Positions 1 through 8,980 of a stretch of 64,000 bases of DNA are shown one piece after another. Numbering within the stretch: the first letter of the stretch is position 1; the number at the start of each line of letters is the position of its first letter. The position numbers and the translations under genes were made by a program. The DNA is from Methylophilales bacterium MBRSF5 (GTDB lineage: Bacteria; Pseudomonadota; Gammaproteobacteria; Burkholderiales; Methylophilaceae), in NCBI GenBank assembly GCA_001044335.1, contig CP011001.1, positions 372,001 to 436,000 on the forward strand, written 5' to 3'. The notes under the pieces are model-generated. The model was not told the origin of the DNA. It searched no databases and saw only the letters and a list, made by a program, of their open reading frames with translations.

Positions 1-190
1 TTAAATCAGGAACTCTCAAGATTCTTAAAAACGCAAATAATCTTCCCTTAGGGTTGCACATGCCGCTATAAATAAACTTTTGTTCATTTTTTTTGATATC
101 GTTTGTCAGTTGACCTTGGAGAAAATCAAGGTGATCATCCCCTGAAATTTCAATGATTGAATAGTGATCGAGTAAATTGATAAGCATCAT
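1..190 (-). CDS. ygfZ: tRNA-modifying / folate-binding protein YgfZ, N-terminal part (truncated by window edge)
   Basis: Reading the minus strand from an ATG at 190-188 gives an open frame to the window edge, 63 residues. It contains the N-terminal hallmarks of the YgfZ/GcvT-like folate-binding family: FLQGQLTNDI around residues 24-33 and CNPKGRLFAFLR around residues 46-57. YgfZ uses tetrahydrofolate to support Fe-S cluster-dependent enzymes such as MiaB. The start overlaps the mxaL stop as ATGA, so translation is probably coupled to the mxa cassette. The C-terminal part, including the family's K-G-C-Y-x-G-Q motif, lies outside the window. Family assignment is strong for a fragment; operon membership is inferred from the overlap. 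Confidence 0.82.
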   Translation of the reverse strand, partial: MMLINLLDHYSIIEISGDDHLDFLQGQLTNDIKKNEQKFIYSGMCNPKGRLFAFLRILRVPDL

Positions 191-1152
191 GTAACTTTTC
201 TAATCAGGCTAATGATATTCGCTTTTGATACGAATCTGGCGATAAAAAACAATAATGCAAGAAAACATAAAATAGGTTGAAGATAAAATTGATCTGGGGC
301 TTTCCATGCAGGAGGCTGTTTTTTCATTTCTTTTTTAACGGCACGGTAACTTTGACCATCAACATAAAAACCTCCAATTTCCTTTGCTAATTTTTCAAGG
401 TATTCTCTATCAAGTTTTGACATATAGCGATCAGTTGCACCACTGGCTACATTGTCATCCCTCACACCAATATTAGATTCCGATATTTGTGCTATCCCAG
501 GTTGAAGAGCAAAGCTATCATTTGACCAATATCCAATAAGTTGATTTTTATTATCATATTTTGGGATCGGTGCTCCTTCATCAGAACCTATTCCAACAAA
601 CAACCAATCATTGCCGCCCTGAAATTGCTCAAGATCCCTTGTATTAAAGACGTGAAGCTTTGGAGCTTCTTCACCATCAGTAAAAAAGACGACTTGTGCA
701 GATTCGGGAAAACTTCGAATAAGCCTGGCTAAATTTACCACAGATTCTCTAATTCTTGTATTACCTGACCAAGTGGCCCTCCAATCAAGTTTGCTAATGG
801 TGGTATTAATATTACTAAAGTTCTCACATACTTCAATAGGAGAGTAAGTTGCCGAAACAGACACTCCAGCGAACATTCCAATACTCACTTTTGTGCCGCA
901 CGGAAAGTCCTCCACTAAACGGCTCATGATATGTTTTGTGTAGTCCAATCGAGATACCGTTTTTTGATTAATTTTCATATCTTCCGTATTCATACTTTGA
1001 GAAATATCTGCAATCAAAATATAGTTATAAAGGGGTTGATTAACTGGTATAGATGGATTGATTAATGCCAGCAACAATAAAATAAAACTAACAAGGAGAA
1101 AAAAATCACTTTTTTTCTCAAAATGTTTTTTAAATTTATCAAAAAAAATCAT
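187..1152 (-). CDS. mxaL: VWA-domain protein MxaL (methanol dehydrogenase maturation)
   Basis: 321-residue membrane-anchored von Willebrand factor A protein. There is one membrane segment near residues 17-33, a VWA domain with a DISQS metal-ion-dependent adhesion motif at 49-53 and a second acidic patch (FFTDGEE), and a C-terminal membrane helix near 290-308. It is the last gene of the conserved order mxaR-S-A-C-K-L, which identifies it better than the domain alone. The family is required for active methanol dehydrogenase and has been linked to Ca2+ insertion. Its start overlaps the mxaK stop by four bases (ATGA), and its own stop overlaps the ygfZ start. The exact biochemical role is not established. 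Confidence 0.85.
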   Translation of the reverse strand: MIFFDKFKKHFEKKSDFFLLVSFILLLLALINPSIPVNQPLYNYILIADISQSMNTEDMKINQKTVSRLDYTKHIMSRLVEDFPCGTKVSIGMFAGVSVSATYSPIEVCENFSNINTTISKLDWRATWSGNTRIRESVVNLARLIRSFPESAQVVFFTDGEEAPKLHVFNTRDLEQFQGGNDWLFVGIGSDEGAPIPKYDNKNQLIGYWSNDSFALQPGIAQISESNIGVRDDNVASGATDRYMSKLDREYLEKLAKEIGGFYVDGQSYRAVKKEMKKQPPAWKAPDQFYLQPILCFLALLFFIARFVSKANIISLIRKVT

Positions 1153-1700
1153 GGTAAACCGATAGGAATATTACCCATAATGAGGCCTGGAGCATCTGAG
1201 TCTCCAACCCCAGGTGTTGGATCAGGTGGGAGCATGGTAAGTAACCTATCCAGGTTATGTTTTGCATCCCAATAATAAGGCCCAAATTTTAATGATTGAC
1301 GATATGCTTTGTTGGCTTGTTGAAACAAATATTCTGCCTCATCTCTAACAGACATACTTGTTCCATTGATGATTAAACCCCTTGTGAAGAAAATATTTCC
1401 TATATTGTATTGGAGTGCTGATTTTTGATCATCATCAGCATCCTTCATTAGGGCATTAAATAAAATTGTTGACTCCTTAAACATTTCTTTTTTGGCCAAC
1501 CAATATGCTGTGGAGTACCTTGCTTCAAAGCTCTGTTCAAAAAATGACGGATTCTCACCAGCTGACACTTCATCATTAAATTTATTTGTTTTATACAGAT
1601 TAAAAAGATTAAAAATGATGAACAAGGCGCTAAGCAACAAACCAAGCAAGGCGATACTCGTTATGTATTTAACTGTAAAAAATTGATTTAATTTTTTCAT
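1149..1700 (-). CDS. mxaK: MxaK, methanol dehydrogenase accessory protein
   Basis: 183 residues with one membrane helix at about 12-34, then a soluble, probably periplasmic region with TPR-like helical character (YWLAKKEMFKEST, LQYNIGNIFF) and a Pro/Gly-rich tail. The size, single anchor and position between two VWA proteins (MxaC upstream, MxaL downstream) match MxaK of the mxaRSACKL cassette. In other methylotrophs mxaA, mxaK and mxaL mutants make inactive, calcium-free methanol dehydrogenase. It overlaps mxaL by four bases and lies five bases after mxaC. Assignment depends partly on gene order because the family is poorly conserved. Confidence 0.78.
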   Translation of the reverse strand: MKKLNQFFTVKYITSIALLGLLLSALFIIFNLFNLYKTNKFNDEVSAGENPSFFEQSFEARYSTAYWLAKKEMFKESTILFNALMKDADDDQKSALQYNIGNIFFTRGLIINGTSMSVRDEAEYLFQQANKAYRQSLKFGPYYWDAKHNLDRLLTMLPPDPTPGVGDSDAPGLIMGNIPIGLP

Positions 1701-1704
1701 AATA

Positions 1705-2685
1705 TTATCTTTTTAACTCAATCAGTTTAAGAAAGAATAGTACAAATGTCATTAAAAAAGCACCAATTAGAAGATGAAGCGAATAATTAGTGCCTGGAAT
1801 CACTTCTTCATAAAAAATTTGTTTTTTTTCTTTCAGGTTAATATCTTTGATGGCCTTTTCAAGTGATGCTGGATCTTCTGCCTCATAAGCCTGGAATGGT
1901 GATCTAAAAGTTTTGAAATAATCAAATAGTTCTATTTGGGGTGGAGGTTGTGTTTCGTCTCTAATTTTTAGATTTTCATCAAAGATACTTATTCCACCTG
2001 GCTGTCTTAAGACAATCCAATACAAGCCGATATCAAAACGATCAAACCAGTCTCTTATTTTTTGTTGCGTTGGCGCATCAATTCTTCCAGCTCCATCTGA
2101 CAATAAAATTACGGCACGTGAACCCGAGTCTTCCACTTTAGCAAAGAGTTCTGAAACGCTTGAAAGACCAGCACCAATATTTGTTTGAAATAGAGCATTG
2201 CCTGCTGTTGCATTAACTGCCCCTGTAATTGCACTCTTATTTTGCGTGAGAGGTAAGACAAACATGGCCGAGTTACTAAAGGTTATAACTCCAATCATGT
2301 CATTTTTTCTTGACTCGACAAAATTGATAATAAGTCTAGCAGCCGCAGCTGATTTAGTCTCGCCAACGCCTTCATCGTCAAATTGGGTTGATCCAGAGAA
2401 AGGATCGTCCATAGAGGCACTTCTATCAAGCACAAGCCCTATTTGAGAACCGACTCCAACTTTAGTTACTGTCTCTTGGGGCATTTGAGGAGACGCAAAA
2501 TAGAGAATTAAAAAAAGAATAATCAAGCTATTAAAAGCTTTGATTAAAATGGACAGGAATAGTGATGATGAATCGTCTGGAATCAGCGTGTTCCACGAGT
2601 AAAAGTTTTTGGATATGACTTTAAAAATAAATGGGACGAATACCAAAGGAATTAAGATCAGAAATAAAGGGTTCAAAAAAAACAT
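1705..2685 (-). CDS. mxaC: VWA-domain protein MxaC (methanol dehydrogenase maturation)
   Basis: 326 residues laid out like BatA/MxaC proteins: two N-terminal membrane helices (about 4-21 and 45-65), a VWA domain whose metal-binding motif DRSAS is at 87-91, and a C-terminal membrane helix at about 301-322. It lies between mxaA and mxaK and is distinguished from MxaL by the two leading helices and its position. The VWA domain probably works with the MoxR-type ATPase MxaR, as MoxR-VWA pairs do generally. The intact MIDAS residues argue for a functional protein. The role in Ca2+ or cofactor insertion is known from mxa mutants elsewhere and is transferred here by homology. Confidence 0.84.
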   Translation of the reverse strand: MFFLNPLFLILIPLVFVPFIFKVISKNFYSWNTLIPDDSSSLFLSILIKAFNSLIILFLILYFASPQMPQETVTKVGVGSQIGLVLDRSASMDDPFSGSTQFDDEGVGETKSAAAARLIINFVESRKNDMIGVITFSNSAMFVLPLTQNKSAITGAVNATAGNALFQTNIGAGLSSVSELFAKVEDSGSRAVILLSDGAGRIDAPTQQKIRDWFDRFDIGLYWIVLRQPGGISIFDENLKIRDETQPPPQIELFDYFKTFRSPFQAYEAEDPASLEKAIKDINLKEKKQIFYEEVIPGTNYSLHLLIGAFLMTFVLFFLKLIELKR

Positions 2686-2688
2686 ATC

Positions 2689-3660
2689 TTATATTTTTAT
2701 TAGTTTAATATCTGTGTTCTTAACAGGAATCTTTTTTTCACATAAATGCAGATGAAAGCAGAAAGAAATCAGCCAATCTCTAATGGATGTATTCTCTTTC
2801 ATTTGCTTGGTAAATAGTTTCTGATTTGAAATTTTAAAAAATAAAATTAGCTCTTTTTCAATAAACTTAAAAGATGAATTTTTGGTATACAGGTCTTTAA
2901 GGTTTTTTTCAAAAATACTCGCTTCTGAATAATTATTTATTTGCCCATGAATCAATTTAATGATTTCATCAATCTTTATATCTTTATCTTTTTTTAATTT
3001 TCTATATAACGGTAAAAATGTCTTTTTAAATCCTGGAAGAATGGTGAATTTTGTATAAACGTACAATAGAACAAAGAGGGAAAAGATAAAGACAGCAGCA
3101 CTAATATAAATTTTATTTAAGTATTGTTGTTGTTCAATTAAAACTGGACCTCTAAAATCACTCATATCTTCTTGGACTTTAATATCTCCAAATATTGCAA
3201 TAGGAGAGACTGCTATTGTGAGCTCGGGGACCCTTAATTTTAAAACTTCCTCAGGATTTTTTTTATTAACGACCCTGTAGTAATCAGCAGTTATAAAGGC
3301 TGGCTTAGCGACCACGTTGTTAGTAAATATTTGATAAGTCAAAAGCAGATCTAATTCATTCTTGTTAATTTTCTTATCGATATTTTGCAGGGTAATTCCA
3401 AGCAGCTGGCCCCTAAAACGTTTTTCATAGCCTACAATTGGTAATGATTCTTCGACGAGGACGTACGGTTCATGCACAGTCAATTTAATTTGTCTTTGAA
3501 CTAGATCACCAACATGGTAACCCACTTTCTGACTGGGTTCGGTTATTGATAGGGTGTAAAACTCTTCATCAAGATCAGGATATTTTTTTGGATCTTCAAA
3601 TGCAAAAACTAAATTTGCACATGTAATTAATATAATAAACCTAAGCATGGTAATACTCAT
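2689..3660 (-). CDS. mxaA: MxaA, methanol dehydrogenase maturation protein
   Basis: 323 residues with a signal peptide (about 1-20, ending ANLVFA), a periplasmic domain of about 160 residues, one membrane helix at 184-204 and a cytoplasmic C-terminal helical region. This is the MxaA architecture, and it sits between mxaS and mxaC. Two starts are possible: 3660 (overlapping mxaS by 20 bases) or the Met at residue 5 (3648), which shortens the overlap to 8 bases and still leaves a good signal peptide; I favour the second slightly. MxaA is needed for active methanol dehydrogenase in model methylotrophs. The sequence family is divergent, so synteny carries much of the assignment. Confidence 0.8.
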   Translation of the reverse strand: MSITMLRFIILITCANLVFAFEDPKKYPDLDEEFYTLSITEPSQKVGYHVGDLVQRQIKLTVHEPYVLVEESLPIVGYEKRFRGQLLGITLQNIDKKINKNELDLLLTYQIFTNNVVAKPAFITADYYRVVNKKNPEEVLKLRVPELTIAVSPIAIFGDIKVQEDMSDFRGPVLIEQQQYLNKIYISAAVFIFSLFVLLYVYTKFTILPGFKKTFLPLYRKLKKDKDIKIDEIIKLIHGQINNYSEASIFEKNLKDLYTKNSSFKFIEKELILFFKISNQKLFTKQMKENTSIRDWLISFCFHLHLCEKKIPVKNTDIKLIKI

Positions 3661-4492
3661 TAAAGTAGTGAGTCATATCATCTGGATTAAACTCACTCTC
3701 CACAAAAAAAGGCGGGGCATCAAAGCTATTAAATAATTTCGTCAATTGATTTTTTCTTTGATTAAATTTAGTAATAATATCTTTGATAAGTTTTTTTCTT
3801 AACAATATTGTTCTCTCTTCTAACGTTTCAGGATCAGTGAATGTTGTAATACCAAACTTCGGTAAATTAGAATATTCATCCTTATCCCATAAAATAACTG
3901 GAACAACAGTATGTTTTCTTGTGTTATTCAAGAATACTGTTATCTCTTCAATAGGCATATGAAAATCAGAAATGAGAAAGATCAGTGTATGATCCTTTGG
4001 AAGGTATTGATGCAGCTTTAATAAACCATTAGAACCTTTATTATGATTTTTTTCTAAGGTAATTTTGTTAATCAAACTCTCGGCTAAGTATGGTCTGTAA
4101 GACAAGGGGGCAACCCAATCATCATCTACCGTATCATGAAAGCCGACAAGACCAATGGCATCACTATTTTGGTAAGCAGAGTTTTTAACAATCTTTGCAA
4201 TCTCTGCTGCACGCTCTAACTTGCTTGCTTGACCAAAACTCATGCTGGCTGATAAATCATTGAAAATCATAATGGGTGTAGCGCTTCTTTGATTAAAGAT
4301 GCGCACATAAATCTGGTCCATTGGATCTCTCATTGTCATTCGAAGATCTATCCTTCTTGGGTCTGGATAATCAAGAAGATTCGAGTGACCTGCAAATTCA
4401 ATCCCCATACCTCGCTGATCCGATTTATGCCTTCCTGGATGAATGGCTTTAGACTTCCAGTTAATATGATAGTTAAAGAACTCGACAGACAT
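3641..4492 (-). CDS. mxaS: MxaS, DUF58-family protein
   Basis: 283 residues with the DUF58 layout: an N-terminal PGRHKSDQRG region at 19-28 and a VWA-like fold with DLSAS at 79-83, followed by IGLVGFHD. DUF58 proteins pair with MoxR ATPases; here the start overlaps the last base of the mxaR stop codon. No membrane segment is visible, unlike the VWA proteins downstream, so it is probably cytoplasmic and may link the ATPase to the membrane components. The order mxaR-S-A confirms the name. Its precise activity in methanol dehydrogenase assembly is not known. Confidence 0.86.
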   Translation of the reverse strand: MSVEFFNYHINWKSKAIHPGRHKSDQRGMGIEFAGHSNLLDYPDPRRIDLRMTMRDPMDQIYVRIFNQRSATPIMIFNDLSASMSFGQASKLERAAEIAKIVKNSAYQNSDAIGLVGFHDTVDDDWVAPLSYRPYLAESLINKITLEKNHNKGSNGLLKLHQYLPKDHTLIFLISDFHMPIEEITVFLNNTRKHTVVPVILWDKDEYSNLPKFGITTFTDPETLEERTILLRKKLIKDIITKFNQRKNQLTKLFNSFDAPPFFVESEFNPDDMTHYFNEYYHA

Positions 4493-5508
4493 TAATGCGC
4501 ACTAACCTTGTTGATTATTTCAGTAGTTAATTCTCTGGATATTTCAGTCCTTCTTAAATCATATACAGGATTAAACACCAATCTGTGAGCAATAGTTTCA
4601 TGGAAAATTTGATGAATGTCTTCTGGGAGAACTGACGAACGATTGTTCATCCATGCATTAACTCGAGCACATTTCATCATCATACTAATTCCCCGAGGAC
4701 TTGACCCAGATACAATAAGCCTGCTGATATCAATATCAGATATCTTAATATTGAAATCCTGAGGTTTTATAGTTGCCTTCCATAAATTCAAAGCATATTT
4801 TTCTAATTCTTTTGTGGCATCAATATTTTCTTGAATTTCAGCAGCTACATTATTTAGCTGATCAAAACTCAATTGATCTGTTTTGACTTTGGTTATTAGT
4901 TCATCAGCATTATGAAATTTTGTATCAAAAATTAGATCAGTCATTAGGTCATCGTTATTAGGAATTACGATTGGAATTTCCATCATAAATCGATCCCTTG
5001 CAGCAGATGGTATTTCAAATGTCTCTTCTTTTTCAACTTGATTTCGATCTGCAAAAACAATTAAATGAGGAAAGTGAAACTCTTGGTTAAATGCAGAAAG
5101 AGTTTTCTCAGCCATGATTCTTAGCATAAGAGAATGCACCTGCGGCCTTGCTCGATTTATTTCATTAAAGAAGAAGATGCTTAAATCTTCACCAGATCTT
5201 AAGACAGGACCCTTATCAACATGGGGTTTGCCATCATCACCTAAGTAAGTATGGTAGATCAAATCATTTGGCATTAAGTCAATCGTCCCCTCAATCCTCT
5301 CATAACCACCACCAATCCCTCGAGCAACTGCACGAAGCATCGTGGTTTTTCCGACTCCAACATCACCTTCGAGTAAGACATGCCCACGAGCAAATATTGA
5401 AATGAGAATGAGACGAATTGGATTTTCTTGACCTAGGATTACTTCATTAATTTGTTTCTCAAGAGTTGTTGCACTTTTTAACCAATCAGCGAGATTTTTT
5501 TTTGCCAT
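4492..5508 (-). CDS. mxaR: MoxR-family AAA+ ATPase MxaR
   Basis: 338-residue AAA+ ATPase of the MoxR group. The Walker A motif GDVGVGKT is at 48-55, Walker B is FFFNEINRA, and a sensor-2-like SSPRG motif lies in the C-terminal part. MoxR ATPases act as chaperones for metal-cofactor insertion together with VWA proteins. It is the first gene of the mxaRSACKL set, divergent from fabA with a 96-base gap that must hold its promoter; no convincing -35/-10 pair could be picked on this strand. Neither mxaF nor xoxF lies beside it in this window. Confidence 0.9.
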   Translation of the reverse strand: MAKKNLADWLKSATTLEKQINEVILGQENPIRLILISIFARGHVLLEGDVGVGKTTMLRAVARGIGGGYERIEGTIDLMPNDLIYHTYLGDDGKPHVDKGPVLRSGEDLSIFFFNEINRARPQVHSLMLRIMAEKTLSAFNQEFHFPHLIVFADRNQVEKEETFEIPSAARDRFMMEIPIVIPNNDDLMTDLIFDTKFHNADELITKVKTDQLSFDQLNNVAAEIQENIDATKELEKYALNLWKATIKPQDFNIKISDIDISRLIVSGSSPRGISMMMKCARVNAWMNNRSSVLPEDIHQIFHETIAHRLVFNPVYDLRRTEISRELTTEIINKVSAH

Positions 5509-5565
5509 TTCTTGATCTTTCTATAAAACTAAAGGTTCATGAATTAATCATTAAACTATTTTTAT

Positions 5566-5575
5566 TGTTTATAAT
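5566..5575 (+). promoter_or_regulatory. Putative -10 element of the fabA-fabB promoter
   Basis: TGTTTATAAT, containing a perfect TATAAT at 5570-5575, lies 30 bases before the fabA ATG. The -35 region is poor. The same ten bases occur before the genes at 30100 and 46163. Confidence 0.45.
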
Positions 5576-5604
5576 GATGAATTCTAAATAAACTAAAATA
5601 TAAC

Positions 5605-6120
5605 ATGATCACCAAAAATAGCTATTCGTACGATGAATTGATTGAGTGCGGCCAGGGTAATATGTTTGGCCCTGGAAATGCCCAACTGCCTTTGCCCCCA
5701 ATGTTAATGTTTGATCGAATTATTGAAATCAATGACGATCAAGGTGAATTTAACAAAGGATTCATCCACGCAGAAATGGACATTAATCCTGACCTTTGGT
5801 TCTTTAAATGTCATTTTGAAAATGATCCTGTGATGCCAGGGTGTCTGGGTTTAGATGCGATGTGGCAATTAGTTGGTTTCTTTCTTGGCTGGAAAGGCGG
5901 GGAGGGAAAGGGAAGGGCATTGGGTAGTGGTGAGGTTAAATTTACTGGTCAAGTCCTTCCAAACGCAAAAAAAATTACATATTTAATCAATTTAAAACGT
6001 GTGATTATGAGAAAATTGGTGATGGGTATTGCAGATGCTAAAATGCAAGTCGATGGACGTGTGATTTATGAAGCAAATGATTTGAAAGTTGGTTTATTTA
6101 AGTCAACAGAAAATTTTTAA
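5605..6120 (+). CDS. fabA: 3-hydroxydecanoyl-ACP dehydratase/isomerase FabA
   Basis: 171 residues, the normal FabA length, with the family block around [16 protein letters not shown]. The catalytic residues fall at His70 and Asp84, the same numbers as in the E. coli enzyme. FabA dehydrates 3-hydroxyacyl-ACP and isomerises trans-2- to cis-3-decenoyl-ACP, the committed step of anaerobic-type unsaturated fatty acid synthesis, in the cytoplasm. It is followed after nine bases by fabB, its usual partner, so the two form one operon. No FabR-like operator was recognised in the upstream gap. Confidence 0.97.
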   Translation: MITKNSYSYDELIECGQGNMFGPGNAQLPLPPMLMFDRIIEINDDQGEFNKGFIHAEMDINPDLWFFKCHFENDPVMPGCLGLDAMWQLVGFFLGWKGGEGKGRALGSGEVKFTGQVLPNAKKITYLINLKRVIMRKLVMGIADAKMQVDGRVIYEANDLKVGLFKSTENF

Positions 6121-6129
6121 GGAAAGTAT

Positions 6130-7353
6130 TTGAGAAGAGTAGTTATTACTGGATTAGGGATTGTTTCTAGTTTAGGAAATAATCAGTCCGAAGTGAAAGA
6201 TAGCCTTTACCATGGAAAGTCAGGAATCACCTTTCAGCCTGAATATGCAGAGAGAGGGCTTCGCTCCCAGGTCGCTGGCTCAGTCAATATTAATTACGAA
6301 GAATTGATAGATCGCAAACTTCTTCGCTTTATGGCAAAAGGCCATGCCTATGCCTGGATTGCTATGCAGGAGGCAATTGCAGACGCTAAACTTAGTGATG
6401 ATTTAGTATCCAATCCAATGACAGGTCTCATTGTTGGGGCAGGAGGAACATCAACCGAATCTATGCTGCAAGGAACAGAAACGCTTTCCGAAAAGGGCAT
6501 CAGGCGAGTTGGCCCTTATATGGTAACTAAAACCATGTCTAATGGCGTGGCAGCCTGTTTAGCCACTGGCGCAAAGATCAAAGGAATTAATTATTCAATC
6601 AGTTCAGCTTGTTCCACCAGCGCACATTGTATTGGGAATGCAGTAGAACAAATTCAGCTTGGTAAACAAGATATTGTTTTTGCAGGGGGAGCGGAAGAAG
6701 AACATTGGACTATGAGCTATCTTTTTGATGCCATGGGAGCCATGTCATCAAAGTTTAATGATGCCCCTGAAACCGCCTCAAGAACATATGATAAAGATAG
6801 AGATGGATTTGTAATTTCTGGAGGAGCAGGAATTTTAGTTTTAGAAGATTATGAACATGCGAAAAACAGAGGTGCAACTATTTATGCAGAGGTAACAGGC
6901 TACGGAGCTACATCAGATGGCCACGATATGGTTGCTCCAAGCGGAGAGGGTGCTGAGCGATCTATGATAATGGCGTTAGGAAATGTGGAGAAAGTGGACT
7001 ACATCAACACGCATGGCACAAGCACACCGGTTGGTGATGTTGTTGAAATTAACGCAATAAAAAATGTTTTTGCCTCAGGGAGATTTGGAGATATTCCTTT
7101 AATCGCCTCAACTAAATCATTATCTGGACATGCCTTAGGCGCAGCTGGAGTTAATGAAGCCATTTATTCACTCATCATGATGAAAAATGATTTTATTGCA
7201 GCTTCAGCAAATGTGGACAATATTGATGAAAATATTCAGGATGTGATGATAGTTACCAAGCTAATTGAAAGTAAACAAATTAAAACGATTATGTCAAACA
7301 GCTTTGGATTTGGCGGCACTAATGCAACCCTGCTATTTTCGAAAATCAATTAA
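6130..7353 (+). CDS. fabB: 3-oxoacyl-ACP synthase I FabB
   Basis: 407-residue beta-ketoacyl-ACP synthase. The Cys-His-His triad is visible at about C161 ([10 protein letters not shown]), H295 ([11 protein letters not shown]) and H334 (SGHALGAAG), and the C-terminal FGFGGTNAT motif is present. FabB elongates cis-unsaturated acyl-ACPs made by FabA, and the fabA-fabB pairing separates it from FabF. The start is a TTG at 6130, supported by the purine-rich TAAGGAAAG just upstream and by alignment of RRVVITGLG with the family N-terminus. The 3' end overlaps the convergent gene at 7346-7714 by eight bases. Confidence 0.95.
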   Translation: MRRVVITGLGIVSSLGNNQSEVKDSLYHGKSGITFQPEYAERGLRSQVAGSVNINYEELIDRKLLRFMAKGHAYAWIAMQEAIADAKLSDDLVSNPMTGLIVGAGGTSTESMLQGTETLSEKGIRRVGPYMVTKTMSNGVAACLATGAKIKGINYSISSACSTSAHCIGNAVEQIQLGKQDIVFAGGAEEEHWTMSYLFDAMGAMSSKFNDAPETASRTYDKDRDGFVISGGAGILVLEDYEHAKNRGATIYAEVTGYGATSDGHDMVAPSGEGAERSMIMALGNVEKVDYINTHGTSTPVGDVVEINAIKNVFASGRFGDIPLIASTKSLSGHALGAAGVNEAIYSLIMMKNDFIAASANVDNIDENIQDVMIVTKLIESKQIKTIMSNSFGFGGTNATLLFSKIN

Positions 7354-7714
7354 GTGCAACAATCAAGGCGGCTTCTCTTAATTCTGACATGGTAATGTTA
7401 AAAGTTCGATAACCACTTTCAAGTTTCATAAATTCAATACCAATTTGCATAGAGATAATCTCTTTATATTTAGCGATCCGAGTGAATTCGATATTGTTTT
7501 TGGATGCAACGATGATTAACTCGAGACTCCTCTCTTTATGAATTTCTTTTATTAGCTGAGCCACTTCTAGAGAGGATTGTTTCTCAATACTTAACACCTC
7601 ATTGGGTAGAACAATTATTGATTGGTTATACCTTTTATTATTAATTTTTAACCAATTTTCTTCGTAGGCACTGATATAATTAAGATCTTTATCAGTCGTT
7701 TCATGGAATTTCAT
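7346..7714 (-). CDS. Mth938-like (DUF498/NDUFAF3-like) domain protein
   Basis: 122 residues. The C-terminal pattern, with [21 protein letters not shown], resembles the Mth938/DUF498 fold ('AcRTYNvL-x-E-x-R' in relatives), and the central [11 protein letters not shown] matches the strand before the family's usual TG motif. Relatives include mitochondrial NDUFAF3; bacterial members have no settled function. It is cytoplasmic, with no signal peptide or membrane segment. It converges on fabB and overlaps it by eight bases, and it is divergent from alaA with a 48-base gap. Assignment is by residue pattern only. Confidence 0.72.
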   Translation of the reverse strand: MKFHETTDKDLNYISAYEENWLKINNKRYNQSIIVLPNEVLSIEKQSSLEVAQLIKEIHKERSLELIIVASKNNIEFTRIAKYKEIISMQIGIEFMKLESGYRTFNITMSELREAALIVALN

Positions 7715-7725
7715 AATCTGATAAT

Positions 7726-7753
7726 TTGTTAATAATTTTATTAATTATATAGT
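7726..7753 (+). promoter_or_regulatory. Putative promoter of alaA-hom-thrC
   Basis: A -35-like TTGTTA (7726-7731), a 16-base spacer and a -10-like TATAGT (7748-7753). Only nine bases separate the -10 from the GTG start at 7763, so the transcript would begin almost at the start codon. Confidence 0.4.
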
Positions 7754-7762
7754 TATTTAAAA

Positions 7763-8980
7763 GTGAAAAAAATTCAAAAATCTAATAAGCTGGATGATGT
7801 CTGCTATGACATTCGTGGACCTGTATTAGGTCATGCAAAGCAAATGGAGGAAGCAGGCCATAAGGTTATAAAAATGAACATTGGCAATCCAGCTGCTTTT
7901 GGATTTGAGGCGCCTGATGAAATTACACAAGATGTAATCAGAAACATGTCGCAAGCTTCTGGCTATACTGAGAGCCATGGTTTTTTTGCTCCAAGAAAAT
8001 CAATCATGCATTATGTGCAAGAAAAACAAATAAAAGATGTCGATGTTGATGACATTATCATCGGTAATGGCGTTTCAGAATTAATTGTTATGGCTATGCA
8101 AGGCCTAATTAATAATGGAGATGAGGTTCTGATCCCGATGCCAGATTATCCACTTTGGACAGCTGCAGTTAGGCTGGCTGGTGGAAAGCCAGTCCACTAT
8201 GTATGTGATGAAAAACAAAAATGGTATCCAGATTTAAATGACATTAAATCTAAAGTGACATCCAAGACAAAAGCAATAGTGGTCATTAACCCAAATAATC
8301 CAACTGGATCTTTATATCCGGATGAAATTTTGAAAGGAATTATTCAGATTGCCAGAGAAAATAATCTGATTGTTATGGCGGATGAGATTTACGATAAGGT
8401 TCTTTATGATGGAAATAAGCACACCTCAATCGCATCATTAGCTGATGATATAGTTTTTTTAACCTTCAATGGCTTATCAAAAAATTACAGAGCTTGTGGT
8501 TATCGAGCTGGCTGGCTTATTTTATCTGGTGACAAAAAAAATGCATCAGATTATTTAGAGGGATTAAATATGCTTGCATCAATGAGGTTGTGTTCTAATG
8601 TGCCAGGTCAATTGGCAATTCAAACTGCTCTTGGGGGTTATCAAAGCATTAACGATCTTGTTGCGCCTGGTGGTAGGTTAGCTAGACAAAGAGATTTAGC
8701 CTATGATTTAGTGTCGCAAATTCCTGGGGTAAGCTGTGTGAAGCCTGATGCGGCGATGTATTTGTTTCCTAGACTGGATCCCAAAAAATACAAAATTGAT
8801 AATGACCAAGACCTTATTTTAAAGATTCTTATTGATACAAAAGTACTCTTGGTCCAGGGAAGCGGTTTTAATTGGTGTGATAATAATCACTTTAGAGTTG
8901 TCTTTTTACCTGATGAAGATAATTTAAAAGTGGCACTTACAAGATTAAATGAATTTTTTACAGGAATTGTTAAACAATGA
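7763..8980 (+). CDS. alaA: Alanine / glutamate-pyruvate aminotransferase AlaA
   Basis: 405-residue fold-type I PLP aminotransferase. The N-terminus (KSNKLDDVCYDIRGPVL, then MNIGNPAAFGFEAPDEI) aligns with E. coli AlaA from its first residues, which supports the GTG start at 7763. The PLP lysine is K240 in NGLSKNYRACGYRAGW, and the substrate-binding Arg in NHFRVVFLP is present. AlaA makes alanine from pyruvate and glutamate. The stop overlaps the hom ATG as ATGA, so alaA, hom and thrC are translationally linked. I see no Shine-Dalgarno sequence before the GTG. Confidence 0.93.
   Translation: MKKIQKSNKLDDVCYDIRGPVLGHAKQMEEAGHKVIKMNIGNPAAFGFEAPDEITQDVIRNMSQASGYTESHGFFAPRKSIMHYVQEKQIKDVDVDDIIIGNGVSELIVMAMQGLINNGDEVLIPMPDYPLWTAAVRLAGGKPVHYVCDEKQKWYPDLNDIKSKVTSKTKAIVVINPNNPTGSLYPDEILKGIIQIARENNLIVMADEIYDKVLYDGNKHTSIASLADDIVFLTFNGLSKNYRACGYRAGWLILSGDKKNASDYLEGLNMLASMRLCSNVPGQLAIQTALGGYQSINDLVAPGGRLARQRDLAYDLVSQIPGVSCVKPDAAMYLFPRLDPKKYKIDNDQDLILKILIDTKVLLVQGSGFNWCDNNHFRVVFLPDEDNLKVALTRLNEFFTGIVKQ

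Noticed and set aside
7335-7346. Palindrome ATTTTCGAAAAT at the end of fabB.
   Set aside because: No loop for a hairpin, lies within the coding frame, and is expected occasionally in AT-rich DNA.
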